Shown here piece by piece: positions 56,754 through 64,000 of a stretch of DNA of 64,000 nucleotides. This stretch comes from Ardenticatenaceae bacterium (GTDB lineage: Bacteria; Chloroflexota; Anaerolineae; Promineifilales; Promineifilaceae). The stretch covers positions 55,311 through 119,310 of the forward strand of contig WYBM01000057.1 of NCBI GenBank assembly GCA_011525915.1, in the 5' to 3' direction. Under the pieces are notes generated by a model. The model did no database searches. It was not told the DNA's origin and saw only the letters and a program-made list of their open reading frames with translations. Position 1 is the first letter of the stretch. Each line of letters begins with the position of its first letter. Position numbers and translations under genes: made by a program.

Positions 56754-57418
56754 TATTCTTGAACGAGACCGGTTTTTAAGGCGTAGCGTACCAGTCCGGC
56801 CACATCGTGAATGCCCAGCCGTTCCATGATGTTGGCCCGGTGGGCTTCGGCGGTTTTAATGGAGATGTTGAGGCTGGCAGCCATTTCTTTGGTGGTACGG
56901 CCGTTGGCGATCAGCGTGAGGATTTCTTGTTGGCGCGGGGTGAGTGGTTCCGGGGTAGTGGGGCTTTCCTCCTGGCGAATATAGGCCGCCAGATGGTGCG
57001 AAACATGTGGACTGAGATAGGTTTGCCCGGCCATGACGGCGTCAATGGCCAGTTTGAGTTCAGTGTCGCTGGCAAACTTGGGTAAAAAGCCGGCCGCCCC
57101 GGCCTGCAGCGCCTGCACCACATCATCCTGGCCGGTGTGCATAGAAAGGATGATAACCCGCACCTCTGGGTATTGTTGGGAGATCGCCGCCGTGGCCTCA
57201 CGGCCGTCTACGGTAGGCAGCGCTAAGTCCATCAACACAATATCTGGCCGGCAGGTGGCTATAAGGGCCAGGGCTTCACGGCCGTCGCGCGCTTCGCCTA
57301 CCACCTGTACACCTGGCAAGTTATTGATCAGCGCCCGTACACCGGCCCGGATAAGGGCATAATCTTCAACGAGCAGGAGCGTGATGGTAGTCTCGGCCAC
57401 AAAGTCCATGTTGGTCAT
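56753..57418 (-). CDS. NarL/LuxR-family response regulator
   Basis: 221 residues from the ATG at 57418; longer starts are possible and no strong ribosome binding site is seen. The receiver has LLLVEDY and phospho-acceptor Asp64 in DIVLMDLALP, with ILSMH and the conserved Lys in FLPKFASD. The LuxR helix-turn-helix is LTPRQQEILTLIANGRTTKEMAASLN, then KTAEAHRANIMERLGI. It should bind DNA when phosphorylated. No kinase gene adjoins it; the helicase gene lies 153 bases upstream on the same strand. Possible partners in the window are the GAF kinase at 34.5 kb or the ABC-kinase fusion, though the latter has its own regulator. Confidence 0.9.
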   Translation of the reverse strand: MTNMDFVAETTITLLLVEDYALIRAGVRALINNLPGVQVVGEARDGREALALIATCRPDIVLMDLALPTVDGREATAAISQQYPEVRVIILSMHTGQDDVVQALQAGAAGFLPKFASDTELKLAIDAVMAGQTYLSPHVSHHLAAYIRQEESPTTPEPLTPRQQEILTLIANGRTTKEMAASLNISIKTAEAHRANIMERLGIHDVAGLVRYALKTGLVQE

Positions 57419-57571
57419 TGGCGGGCCAGGCGAAGAAAGCCCCACCCGTTGCCCGCCAGAGTTTGGTTGCTGCCTGCAGATTGTAAGACACGGCCGTCGC
57501 CAGGACAATTCGCATCGTGTCCAAAGCTGGCCCCCAGTCGTTGGCGGAAATAACCAAATTCGAAGAAAAGG

Positions 57572-59209
57572 TTATAGACGTTCGACGGTGACGGCCTGCT
57601 TGCGAATCTGGTATTTACCGGTATTGGCCAACACCTGGGCCACAAACTGCTCTGGTACATCTACCAACGTGTGCTGTTCCTGAATGCGGATGGCGCCAAT
57701 GGCCCGGCCGGGAATATCTGCATGGAAGGCAATGGTCCCTACCACGTCATTGGGGCGGATACCCTGCCGCTTACCGGCGCTGAGGCTCAGGCGCACCATC
57801 CCTTTTTCATGGGAGCTGCGGGTTCGCCCACGGCTTTGTCCCCGGCTGCCGTTTGTCCGCTCGCGGAGATGAGGGACAGGATTCTCCATCACATCGTTAA
57901 CCGGGTAAATGGGGCGCTGCTTTTCTTCGGCGCGGGCCAGTTTCAGGGCGGCCGCTGCTACTTCCAGCGGATCATGCCCGGCGGCCATCAATTCCTCTAC
58001 CATCTCCCGTTCCCGGCGGGCCCGGCCGCGCCGCAGCCACACCATCATCTGTTCCCGCAGCTTTTCTTCGCGGTGTTTTTGGATGTCATCGGGGGTAGGT
58101 AACGGCCGTCGTTCAATGGTCTGCCGCGTAAAACGTTCAATTTTACGGAAGCGCCATTGTTCCTTGGGGGTCACCAGTGAAATGGCGATGCCTGTTTTAC
58201 CGGCGCGGCCTGTGCGCCCCACACGATGCACAAACACTTCTGGGTCGGTGGGTAAGTCGTAATTAAACACATGGGAGATGCCCTCGATGTCCAGCCCACG
58301 GGCGGCCACATCTGTGGCTACCAATACCGTGATCTGGTTCTGGCGAAAACGGTTCAAAACCTGTTCACGGGCATCCTGGTTCAGATCACCATTGAGCGCT
58401 TCAGCCGGGAAGCCCCGCACCGTCAGTTCGTTGGCCAGTTCACCGGTACCGGCACGGGTGCGGGTGAAGATGAGGGCGCTGGTTAATTCTTCCACTTCAA
58501 ACAGACGGGTGAGGGCCGCCAGCTTGTCTGCTTCATTCACCAGGTAGTGGCGCTGCTCGATAGCCGCCACGGTTAGCTGCTGCCGTTGTATGGTGATCGT
58601 TTGGGGTTGGCGCAGGTATTTGTCGGCCAGTTTGCGGATTTCTGGCGGCAGGGTGGCCGAAAAGAGGGCTGTCTGCCGGGTGTCAGGCGTCTGCTGCAAA
58701 ATGGCTTCGATGTCTTCGATGAACCCCATACTGAGCATCTCATCTGCTTCATCCAGCACCAGGGTTTGCACGCTGCTTAAATCGAGGACTTTTTGCTTGA
58801 TGAGGTCCAGCAGACGCCCGGGTGTGCCCACCACAATATCTACGGCACCGTCACGCAGCTGCCGTTTCTGCTGGCCATACCCCTGGCCACCATAGATGGC
58901 CAGCACGTTAAACTGGCGATGACGGCCGTATGCTGCTATGGCCCCGGCAACTTGTAGGGCCAGTTCGCGGGTGGGGGCTATCATCAAGCTTTGTACATGG
59001 CCCAGCCCAGGGGTAAGGACATGCAAAATGGGCAGGCCAAAGGCCGCGGTTTTGCCGGTGCCCGTTTGGGCCTGGCCCGTGATGTCTTGCCCGGCGAGCA
59101 TGAGGGGGATAACGGCCGTTTGAATAGGTGTTGGCTCTGTAAACCCCAGTTCAGAGACGGCCTGCACTAACTGCGGGTGCAGGCCCAGTTGTGAAAAATT
59201 GGTTGTCAT
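57572..59209 (-). CDS. deaD: DEAD-box RNA helicase (DeaD/CsdA type)
   Basis: 545 residues, with TAGGAGCAAT just ahead of the ATG. The helicase core has the Q motif (FTEPTPIQ), Walker A AQTGTGKT with Lys53, PTRELALQ, DEADEM, SAT, FTRTRAGT and HRVGRTGRAG. After an arginine-rich, helical linker (about 375-460) comes a DbpA-type RNA-binding domain of about 75 residues (LSLSAGKRQGIRPNDVVGTI...). This matches cold-shock and ribosome-assembly helicases. The long leader (59210 onward) could carry cold-responsive structure, but I see no specific element. Confidence 0.94.
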   Translation of the reverse strand: MTTNFSQLGLHPQLVQAVSELGFTEPTPIQTAVIPLMLAGQDITGQAQTGTGKTAAFGLPILHVLTPGLGHVQSLMIAPTRELALQVAGAIAAYGRHRQFNVLAIYGGQGYGQQKRQLRDGAVDIVVGTPGRLLDLIKQKVLDLSSVQTLVLDEADEMLSMGFIEDIEAILQQTPDTRQTALFSATLPPEIRKLADKYLRQPQTITIQRQQLTVAAIEQRHYLVNEADKLAALTRLFEVEELTSALIFTRTRAGTGELANELTVRGFPAEALNGDLNQDAREQVLNRFRQNQITVLVATDVAARGLDIEGISHVFNYDLPTDPEVFVHRVGRTGRAGKTGIAISLVTPKEQWRFRKIERFTRQTIERRPLPTPDDIQKHREEKLREQMMVWLRRGRARREREMVEELMAAGHDPLEVAAAALKLARAEEKQRPIYPVNDVMENPVPHLRERTNGSRGQSRGRTRSSHEKGMVRLSLSAGKRQGIRPNDVVGTIAFHADIPGRAIGAIRIQEQHTLVDVPEQFVAQVLANTGKYQIRKQAVTVERL

Positions 59210-59324
59210 ATTGCTCCTACTTGCGTTTTGAGAAGTCCATCACAGCGCTTCCCTTGCGGGTTGCGCCCCCGGTTACCGGTCAACAGCCGGCTTATCTCAC
59301 AAGTAAGAGCCATCTGTTGCCACG

Positions 59325-59353
59325 AAAAATGCCCGGCACCTGGCCTGGGCATT
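59325..59353 (-). terminator. Rho-independent terminator for the zinc-ribbon gene
   Basis: On the minus strand AATGCCC and GGGCATT form a stem with a second inner GGC/GCC pair, followed by TTTTT. It lies about 150 bases past the stop of the gene ending at 59508. The rest of the 298-base gap to the helicase start holds no gene I can support. Confidence 0.75.
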
Positions 59354-59507
59354 CATTTTGGAAGTGTCAAAACAAGTTTTTTGCTAAAGAGTTGGAATCC
59401 AAAAGTGGATAACAGGCGTAAGTATAACACACTTTTTGAACGGCACCATGAGAAAGTTGTAAGCTTTATGGCTGTTTAGGAGCAGGTGTGGCGGCTGCCG
59501 CCGACCA

Positions 59508-60575
59508 TTACCCGCCGTAGAGGGCGATGATAACGATAAACAGTATCCAGGCAATGCCGGCGTAAATGGCCAGCCAGCCCAGGGCGCTGCCAAACCCGGC
59601 GCGGGTGCGGCCGCCAGCGTCCACGGCGGCCTGCAAATTCATATACCAGACTGCCTGCCGCGCCCGTGAGATGGCCTGAATTCCCAGAAAGATGCCTGGC
59701 ACAATGCCCACCAGGGCACTGATGCCAATTTTGAGCGGGGTAACCCATTCGCCTAATTTATCTAAAAAGGTGAGCGACGTGTTATTCAGCAGCACCGGTA
59801 GAATGAGGACGAGAAAAGGAACCAGCCCCAGAGCGGCGGCTATGAGGCCCAAGGTAAGGCTGGAACCGGCTGCCTGGCTGGCCCCCGTACGCAGTTCGGG
59901 TTGGACAGCTTCCAACGTCAACGGCCGTCCACAATTGGAGCAGTACAGGCTCCCCTTCAAGATGGCTGCCTGGCAGCCTGTGCACACCTGTAAATAAGCG
60001 GTGCGGTCGGTGAACACGGTTGGGTCGATCTTAATTTCTACAGCCCTATCTTGGGGATTTTTTACCAGCACACCAGGATTATCGGGGATGGGCATACGGG
60101 CCAGGGCGTTGGCTTCTTCAGTGGACACCAGGGCAGATGGTTCCTCTGTACCCGCAGGAATGACGGCCGTTCCCGGCGTGCTGCTGCCGGGTAACAGACT
60201 TTTGGCTCGATTCAGCAGCTGCGTTCGCCGGGCCTGCCCCTCTGCCTGCCGCTGCATGTCAACCCACTGCATGGTGGCATTGGCGTGTACCGTGGAGCCG
60301 TCACGCACATAGCCGCTAACCAGCCCCAGAAATTCATGGGCGCGTTCCGGGTCAGGCGCTTCTACTTCAAGCTGGCAGGTGTCGGCAAACGGTCGTACAC
60401 GTACAGCCATCTCATCTTTTTGCAGCCCCAGCCGCCGGGTGACCGTAGCCACGATCACGCCAGTGTTTTCATTGTAGGCTTGCAGCCGGGCATCCATGTT
60501 TGCCAGGGCAAACAAGGCACTGCGCATAACCACGTGGGCGGCTACCGGGTAAGGGCGTTCAATGCGAACAGTCAT
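59508..60575 (-). CDS. Zinc-ribbon protein with C-terminal membrane segments, function unknown
   Basis: 355 residues. The first 120 residues form a soluble alpha/beta domain I do not recognise (VRIERPYPVAAHVVM, RVRPFADTCQLEVEAPDPERAHEF). A flexible stretch follows, then a zinc ribbon with two cysteine pairs (VCTGC and YCSNCG, about residues 197-216). The C-terminal third has about three hydrophobic helices (LTLGLIAAALGLVPFLVLIL; ISALVGIVPGIFLGIQAIS; GWLAIYAGIAWILFIVIIAL), so it is membrane-bound with the ribbon in the cytoplasm. It stands between the helicase and the ABC-kinase operon on the same strand, with terminator-like hairpins on both sides, so it is probably transcribed alone. Confidence 0.85.
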   Translation of the reverse strand: MTVRIERPYPVAAHVVMRSALFALANMDARLQAYNENTGVIVATVTRRLGLQKDEMAVRVRPFADTCQLEVEAPDPERAHEFLGLVSGYVRDGSTVHANATMQWVDMQRQAEGQARRTQLLNRAKSLLPGSSTPGTAVIPAGTEEPSALVSTEEANALARMPIPDNPGVLVKNPQDRAVEIKIDPTVFTDRTAYLQVCTGCQAAILKGSLYCSNCGRPLTLEAVQPELRTGASQAAGSSLTLGLIAAALGLVPFLVLILPVLLNNTSLTFLDKLGEWVTPLKIGISALVGIVPGIFLGIQAISRARQAVWYMNLQAAVDAGGRTRAGFGSALGWLAIYAGIAWILFIVIIALYGG

Positions 60576-60634
60576 TGGCGTTCTCTCCCTGTGTGGTTCA
60601 CGACCGTGAGTATAACAGTTCCTGGGGGAATTGA

Positions 60635-60659
60635 AACGGCCGTTTTAGGTACGGCCGTT
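60635..60659. terminator. Hairpin of two octamers after the ABC-kinase gene
   Basis: AACGGCCGT (60635-60643) and ACGGCCGTT (60651-60659) are inverted around a 7-base loop, 4 bases past the stop of the ABC-kinase fusion gene. The build is the same as at 47828-47859, though without a strong T-run. Confidence 0.55.
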
Positions 60660-60663
60660 GTCG

Positions 60664-62256
60664 CTAGTCATCTGGCGGCATCACCCGCGGGTGGGGTATT
60701 TCTACTTGAATGAGAACCCCGCCGGAGTGTCGGTTTAGAAAATTCAAACGCCCGCCCAGTAAAGCGACCCGTTCGCTGATGCCCAATAAGCCATAATGCC
60801 CTACCTGACTTAGCATAGACAGGTTAAAGTCATCGGCTAAACCGGCGCCGTCATCGGCGATAGAAACCAGCAGCATACGTGGTGACGTGTGTTTCAGCGT
60901 CACGTCTACCTTTCTGGCGCCGGAATGTTTCCAGGTATTGTTTAACCCTTCTTGAATGATCCGAAAAATAGAAAGCTCCAGCTCTTCCGGCAGGCGGCCA
61001 AAGTGGCTGTCCAGATGCAGGGTGGCCTTAATGCCTGTACGCTCGCTCCAGGTGCGCAGGTATGATTGCAGCGCTGCCCCTAACCCCAGGCTGTCAATGG
61101 TTGGTGGGCGCAAATTACCGCAAATGCGGCGCAGTTCTTCTACCAGGGCGCGAATGTCCTGGCGTACGTCGGCTATATCTGCCGCGGTGGCTAACGCTTC
61201 CCCTTCACTTTTCCCTTCAATTTCTTCTAACTGGTAATTGAGGCTGAGCAAATCCTGAATAAGCTGGTCATGCAGCTCTCGCGCCAGATATTTGCGCTCT
61301 TCTTCACGTTCGGTTAGCAGGCGGCGCTGTGCATCTTGTAAAGCCAGATTGGCGCTGTCCAGGGCTTGCACCTGATCAGCAAGCTGTTGTACCAGGTGAC
61401 GGTTGATGGTGTCCTGGGTGGCCAGGTCGCGTTGTAACAGCATCTGGTTATGGCGTAAGGTTTCCGCCTGCCGCCGCGCCTGGTAATAGCTGTCCAGCGC
61501 CCAGATCACGGGGGTGCGCTGCGCCCTTTCGCCGGTGCCTACCAGGGCGGCTACCACGTCTTCACGGGTGGTTTCGTCGGTGCGCCAGTCTGCGGCCAAC
61601 TCCCCCTGCCGCAGCACCAGCAGGCGATCTGAAACAGCAAAAAGGTGGTCTAAATTCTGGCTGCTAAAAAGCACGGCCGTGCCTTCCCCTTGCCATTCTT
61701 GTATTTGGGTCAACAATTTTTCCTGGTAAGGGTGGCTCAGATACTGGCTGGGGTCGTCTATCATGATAAAGCGGCATGGCCGGGCCATTACCTGAGCAAT
61801 AGCTACCAACTGCCGCTGTTCGCTTGTCAGGTTCATCACCTTTTCATGCACGGAGGGCAGCTGCATATCCAGCCTGGCCAATAACTGTTCGGCTTCGGCA
61901 TCCATGCTGATATCATCGGGAATGCGCCACCACTGGCCTAACGTGCGTACCCGCTCATGCCCTAGAAAAATATTACTGGTTACATCAAAATGTTCGGCCA
62001 GGGCCGGCTGCTGGTACACAATGCCCATGCCCAATTTACGTGCCTGAAACGGCCACTGCAATTTTTGCCTGGCAAAAACCAGCTCGCCGCTTTCTGGGGT
62101 GAGCTGGCCTGAAAGGATCTTGATGAGAACCGTCTTGCCGGCACCGCTGCGCCCCGCCAGTCCCACTACTTCGCCGGGCTGCAAGGCAAAGTTCACCCCT
62201 TGCAGGGCTGTCAGGGTGCCAAAGGTTTTGGAGAGGTTCGTGACAGTCAGGAGCAT
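60664..62256 (-). CDS. Sugar-type ABC ATPase domain fused to a complete histidine kinase
   Basis: 530 residues from the ATG at 62256, preceded by GAGGACACCG; an ATG 9 codons upstream is possible. Residues 1-240 match the first ABC domain of sugar-import ATPases such as RbsA/XylG (MLLTVTNLSKTFGTLTALQGV; Walker A GRSGAGKT, Lys41; Q loop Gln82-83). The hydrolysis motifs are altered: the signature is LTSEQ with Glu in place of Gly, Walker B is FIMIDDP with Asp168 in place of catalytic Glu, and the H-loop His is Gln200. A coiled coil (about 255-320) leads to a NarX/DesK-type kinase: ARELHDQLIQDLL with His329, EGLNNTWKHSG, ADDGAGL and GLLGISERV. It likely binds ATP as a switch on a sugar permease and signals to the response regulator encoded 49 bases upstream. 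Known RbsA-type proteins have a second ABC domain where the kinase stands here. Confidence 0.92.
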   Translation of the reverse strand: MLLTVTNLSKTFGTLTALQGVNFALQPGEVVGLAGRSGAGKTVLIKILSGQLTPESGELVFARQKLQWPFQARKLGMGIVYQQPALAEHFDVTSNIFLGHERVRTLGQWWRIPDDISMDAEAEQLLARLDMQLPSVHEKVMNLTSEQRQLVAIAQVMARPCRFIMIDDPSQYLSHPYQEKLLTQIQEWQGEGTAVLFSSQNLDHLFAVSDRLLVLRQGELAADWRTDETTREDVVAALVGTGERAQRTPVIWALDSYYQARRQAETLRHNQMLLQRDLATQDTINRHLVQQLADQVQALDSANLALQDAQRRLLTEREEERKYLARELHDQLIQDLLSLNYQLEEIEGKSEGEALATAADIADVRQDIRALVEELRRICGNLRPPTIDSLGLGAALQSYLRTWSERTGIKATLHLDSHFGRLPEELELSIFRIIQEGLNNTWKHSGARKVDVTLKHTSPRMLLVSIADDGAGLADDFNLSMLSQVGHYGLLGISERVALLGGRLNFLNRHSGGVLIQVEIPHPRVMPPDD

Positions 62257-62304
62257 CGGTGTCCTCGGCATGCTGTAAATCATGTGCCATCAACCAGCTA
62301 CGGT

Positions 62305-63351
62305 TCACGAAATGGCATCAGCAATAATCTGGTGCAAGGTAGCGGCATCTAAATCTTTTTTATCTACAAAGGCGGTAGCCCCCGCTTGCAGACCAAGGCG
62401 ATGGAATTCCCGGTCAGGGTAGGCGCTGATGAGGATGATGCGGGTGGCCGGAGATTGGGCCTTAAGGCGGCGGGTACAGCGGAGGCCATCTTCATCACCC
62501 AATACAACGTCTACAAAGGCAATTTGCAGGGCTACTCGTTCGGCCAGGTGAACGGCATCGGCCGTATTGGCGGCTTCGTAGATCATAGCTTGGGGATATA
62601 GTTTGCCAATGATGCGGCGGAGTTGGACGCGGTAACGGCCGTTATCATCTACAACCAAAATGGCTGCCTGTTCTGCCTGTGGGGGCTCGACAAATGCCGG
62701 CTCCTGGCGGCGAGGGACGCCGCTGTAGGCAATGATTTCTGGGTGTTCGTGAATATAAGTGGCTGCTTCCAGGCGGCTTTGCACACCCAATTGACGGTAG
62801 AGGCGCGTAAGGTGGTTTTCCACGGTCTTCACACTAAGGTTTAACCGCAGCGCAATGGCCCGATTATCCAGCCCTTCGGCCAACAAACGAAGGATATCTT
62901 GCTGGCGAGTGGAAAGCGGCGGCACGGCCGTGGTTGTTTTGGGGTAGAGAAGCTTGTCCACCAGTGAGCTAGAAATCCAACGTTCCCCCGCCAGCACTCG
63001 TGTTACAGCCAGGCGTAAATCACTTAAAGGCTGGTCCTTAAGATGGTAGCCATTGACCCCCGCTCCTAATAATCCCTGGACATACACATCATCATCATAG
63101 GCACTGACAACCAGAATACATAGCTGCGGGTATTGTGCCCGAATGCGGCGAATTTCCGCGATGGGGTCAAAGGCGGGCATTGTGACATCAATCAACAGGC
63201 AATCTGGCTGCCATCTTTCTAGCGCCGGTGCCAGGGAGGGCCCATCACCTACTTCGCCCACAATGTCCAGATCAGGTAGACCTTCTAAGGCGTTGCGAAT
63301 ACCGGCACGCACCACGGCGTGATCATCTGCCAGCAAAATTCGGTGAACCAT
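62305..63351 (-). CDS. Response regulator with REC-HTH-REC architecture
   Basis: 348 residues. Receiver 1 (1-125) has ADDH and phospho-acceptor Asp55 in CLLIDVTMP. The LuxR helix-turn-helix follows at about 145-205 (LSTRQQDILRLLAEGLDNRAIALRLN, then KTVENHLTRLYRQLGV). Receiver 2 (228-348) has VVDDNGRYR, Asp281 in IAFVDVVLGDEDG and Lys in VDKKDLD. Both receivers keep the acidic pocket and the lysine, so both may be phosphorylated. NarL-type regulators normally end at the helix-turn-helix. The gene precedes the ABC-kinase fusion in the same operon and diverges from a sugar-binding lipoprotein gene, its likely target. Confidence 0.92.
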   Translation of the reverse strand: MVHRILLADDHAVVRAGIRNALEGLPDLDIVGEVGDGPSLAPALERWQPDCLLIDVTMPAFDPIAEIRRIRAQYPQLCILVVSAYDDDVYVQGLLGAGVNGYHLKDQPLSDLRLAVTRVLAGERWISSSLVDKLLYPKTTTAVPPLSTRQQDILRLLAEGLDNRAIALRLNLSVKTVENHLTRLYRQLGVQSRLEAATYIHEHPEIIAYSGVPRRQEPAFVEPPQAEQAAILVVDDNGRYRVQLRRIIGKLYPQAMIYEAANTADAVHLAERVALQIAFVDVVLGDEDGLRCTRRLKAQSPATRIILISAYPDREFHRLGLQAGATAFVDKKDLDAATLHQIIADAIS

Positions 63352-63752
63352 GGCCTTTATTATGCCAGGAGAGGTGGTAAAAGTCTTTAGCCTTTGGTGA
63401 TCTGGTGCCTGGTTGGGGGTTTTCCCCTAGCCTGTTTAGGGTAATCCCATCATGTGGCGCAGGGAAACGGGGGTGCGAAGCAGCTTTATTATTGGTATCA
63501 CATAGGACTGGTTAAAAAGAAGCTAGTACCAGTAATCAGAAGTCCGTCATCAGTTTTCAGTAGACTATTTCCAGAGATAGGCCAGCCCTGAAAACTAGAC
63601 ACTGATGACTGAAAACTGATACTCGTACATCCTGACCAATTACAGGAGGTGGTGTCTGGAAAAATGAGTGTTGTAAGCACGTTTGCCATCGGCAAAAACA
63701 AAAACTGTATTGATTTAATGTCTGTATGTAACTTGTCTGAGGAGGAAAGAAA
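63352..63752. other. Divergent control region between the response regulator and the lipoprotein gene
   Basis: This gap of 401 bases holds the second 80-bp element. It also has a small palindrome, TTTGCC (63682-63687) facing GGCAAA (63691-63696), about 60 bases before the lipoprotein start, a possible regulator site. GAGGAGGAAAGAAA precedes the lipoprotein ATG. No gene is apparent. Confidence 0.5.
63531..63610 (-). repeat. 80-bp inverted-repeat element, copy 2
   Basis: In reverse orientation this copy matches 38488-38567 at 72 of 80 positions, including both pairs of inverted arms; similarity continues a few bases beyond the right edge. It sits in non-coding DNA 143 bases ahead of the lipoprotein gene. 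Confidence 0.85.
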
Positions 63753-64000
63753 ATGAAACGAGCACTATTGTTCCTGTTTTTATTAGCATTATCAATGGCA
63801 TTTGTGGCCTGTGGTGGCGGGCAAGAGGAGGCCACGGCCGTGGCTACAGCCACAACCGCCCCCACGACGGAAGCGACCACAGAAACAGAAACGACCACAG
63901 AAGCGATGGGTGAAGGCGGTATTGCGGTGCTGCTGCCAGACAGCGCCTCATCGGCCCGCTGGGAAGCAGATGACCGGCGCTTCTTCGAAGAAGCGTTTGA
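63753..64000 (+). CDS. Sugar ABC transporter substrate-binding lipoprotein, 3' end outside the window
   Basis: The first 82 residues are visible. MKRALLFLFLLALSMAFVAC is a lipoprotein signal with Cys20 as the lipidation site, followed by a Thr/Glu/Ala-rich linker. The mature domain then opens with GIAVLLPDSASSARWEADDR, which resembles the start of xylose- and ChvE-type periplasmic-binding proteins of the class 1 sugar family. It diverges from the response regulator and ABC-kinase fusion, so the sugar importer or receptor encoded here is probably what that pair controls or listens to. Permease and ATPase genes, if present, lie beyond the window. Confidence 0.85.
   Translation, partial: MKRALLFLFLLALSMAFVACGGGQEEATAVATATTAPTTEATTETETTTEAMGEGGIAVLLPDSASSARWEADDRRFFEEAF

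Larger units (their letters stand above)
1..64000. repeat. Highly iterated palindrome ACGGCCGT across the window
   Basis: About 110 copies were counted by eye in 64 kb, against about one expected for a given octamer at even base composition. Copies occur in genes on both strands and all frames (reading as TAV, DGR or RP pairs), and also between genes. They are densest in the cadherin-like repeats at 14-19 kb. The closest known parallel is HIP1 (GCGATCGC) in cyanobacteria. Function unknown. Confidence 0.9.

Noticed and set aside
60664..62256. Ordinary sugar ABC transporter ATPase
   Set aside because: There is no second ABC domain; the C-terminal half has all kinase boxes, and three hydrolysis motifs of the ABC half are altered.
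1..64000. Prophage, integrative element or IS transposase
   Set aside because: No transposase, integrase, phage structural gene or attachment-site tRNA could be seen; the only mobile-like item is the 80-bp hairpin element.
1..64000. tRNA or rRNA genes
   Set aside because: No cloverleaf or rRNA-like stretch was recognised by eye in the intergenic regions; a covariance-model search would be needed to exclude small RNAs.

Overview
The window looks like chromosomal DNA from a free-living, mid-GC bacterium. A member of the Chloroflexota (Anaerolineae or a related lineage) is the best guess. This rests on gene style: a BTAD/NB-ARC/TPR regulator, a Pro/Thr-rich membrane-anchored surface protein, a giant cadherin-like surface protein and the glucosylglycerate gene set. 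No rRNA or tRNA was found to confirm it. The whole window is seeded with the palindrome ACGGCCGT, with roughly 110 copies counted by eye where about one is expected by chance.

Layout. 1-12.8 kb (minus strand): a hybrid PKS-NRPS assembly line. A reducing PKS module (KS-AT-DH-ER-KR-ACP, methylmalonyl-type AT) is translationally coupled to an NRPS (C-A-PCP-C-A...) that runs off the left edge; its second A domain carries a leucine code. 13.0-29.3 kb (minus): one 5,418-residue surface protein with a transglutaminase-like domain (Ser at the Cys position), membrane segments, Ca-binding repeats, LysM, FG-GAP repeats, 17 tandem cadherin-like repeats and a duplicated C-terminal domain. 29.6-33.1 kb (plus): a divergent SARP-type regulator. 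The shared upstream region has three perfect heptamers at 11-bp period next to a TATAAT box. 33.1-36.6 kb: a decayed chrB-like gene, a Thr/Pro-rich surface protein and a GAF histidine kinase.

36.7-43.7 kb: a compatible-solute locus. It has a GH13_18 phosphorylase (plus) facing a minus-strand operon of a GT4 glycosyltransferase, a Usp-fused glucosyl-3-phosphoglycerate synthase, a histidine phosphatase and a second GT4. Together these could make, extend and recycle glucosylglycerate. 44.0-47.8 kb (plus): a molybdenum hydroxylase large subunit without visible partner subunits, and homospermidine synthase. 47.9-54.5 kb (minus): a nitrate assimilation operon, narK-nirB-nirD-nasA. 54.9-56.7 kb (plus): a nemR-nemA pair with two matching promoter/operator copies.

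56.7-60.6 kb (minus): an orphan NarL-type response regulator, a DEAD-box RNA helicase and a zinc-ribbon membrane protein. 60.6-64.0 kb: a sugar-type ABC ATPase domain, degraded at its hydrolysis motifs, fused to a complete histidine kinase; next to it a REC-HTH-REC response regulator and a divergent sugar-binding lipoprotein cut by the window end. This looks like a sugar-sensing system built from transporter parts and is the most unusual item here.

Most genes from 38.6 kb onward form tight operons with clear ribosome binding sites. An 80-bp inverted-repeat element occurs twice (about 38.5 and 63.6 kb) in opposite orientation.
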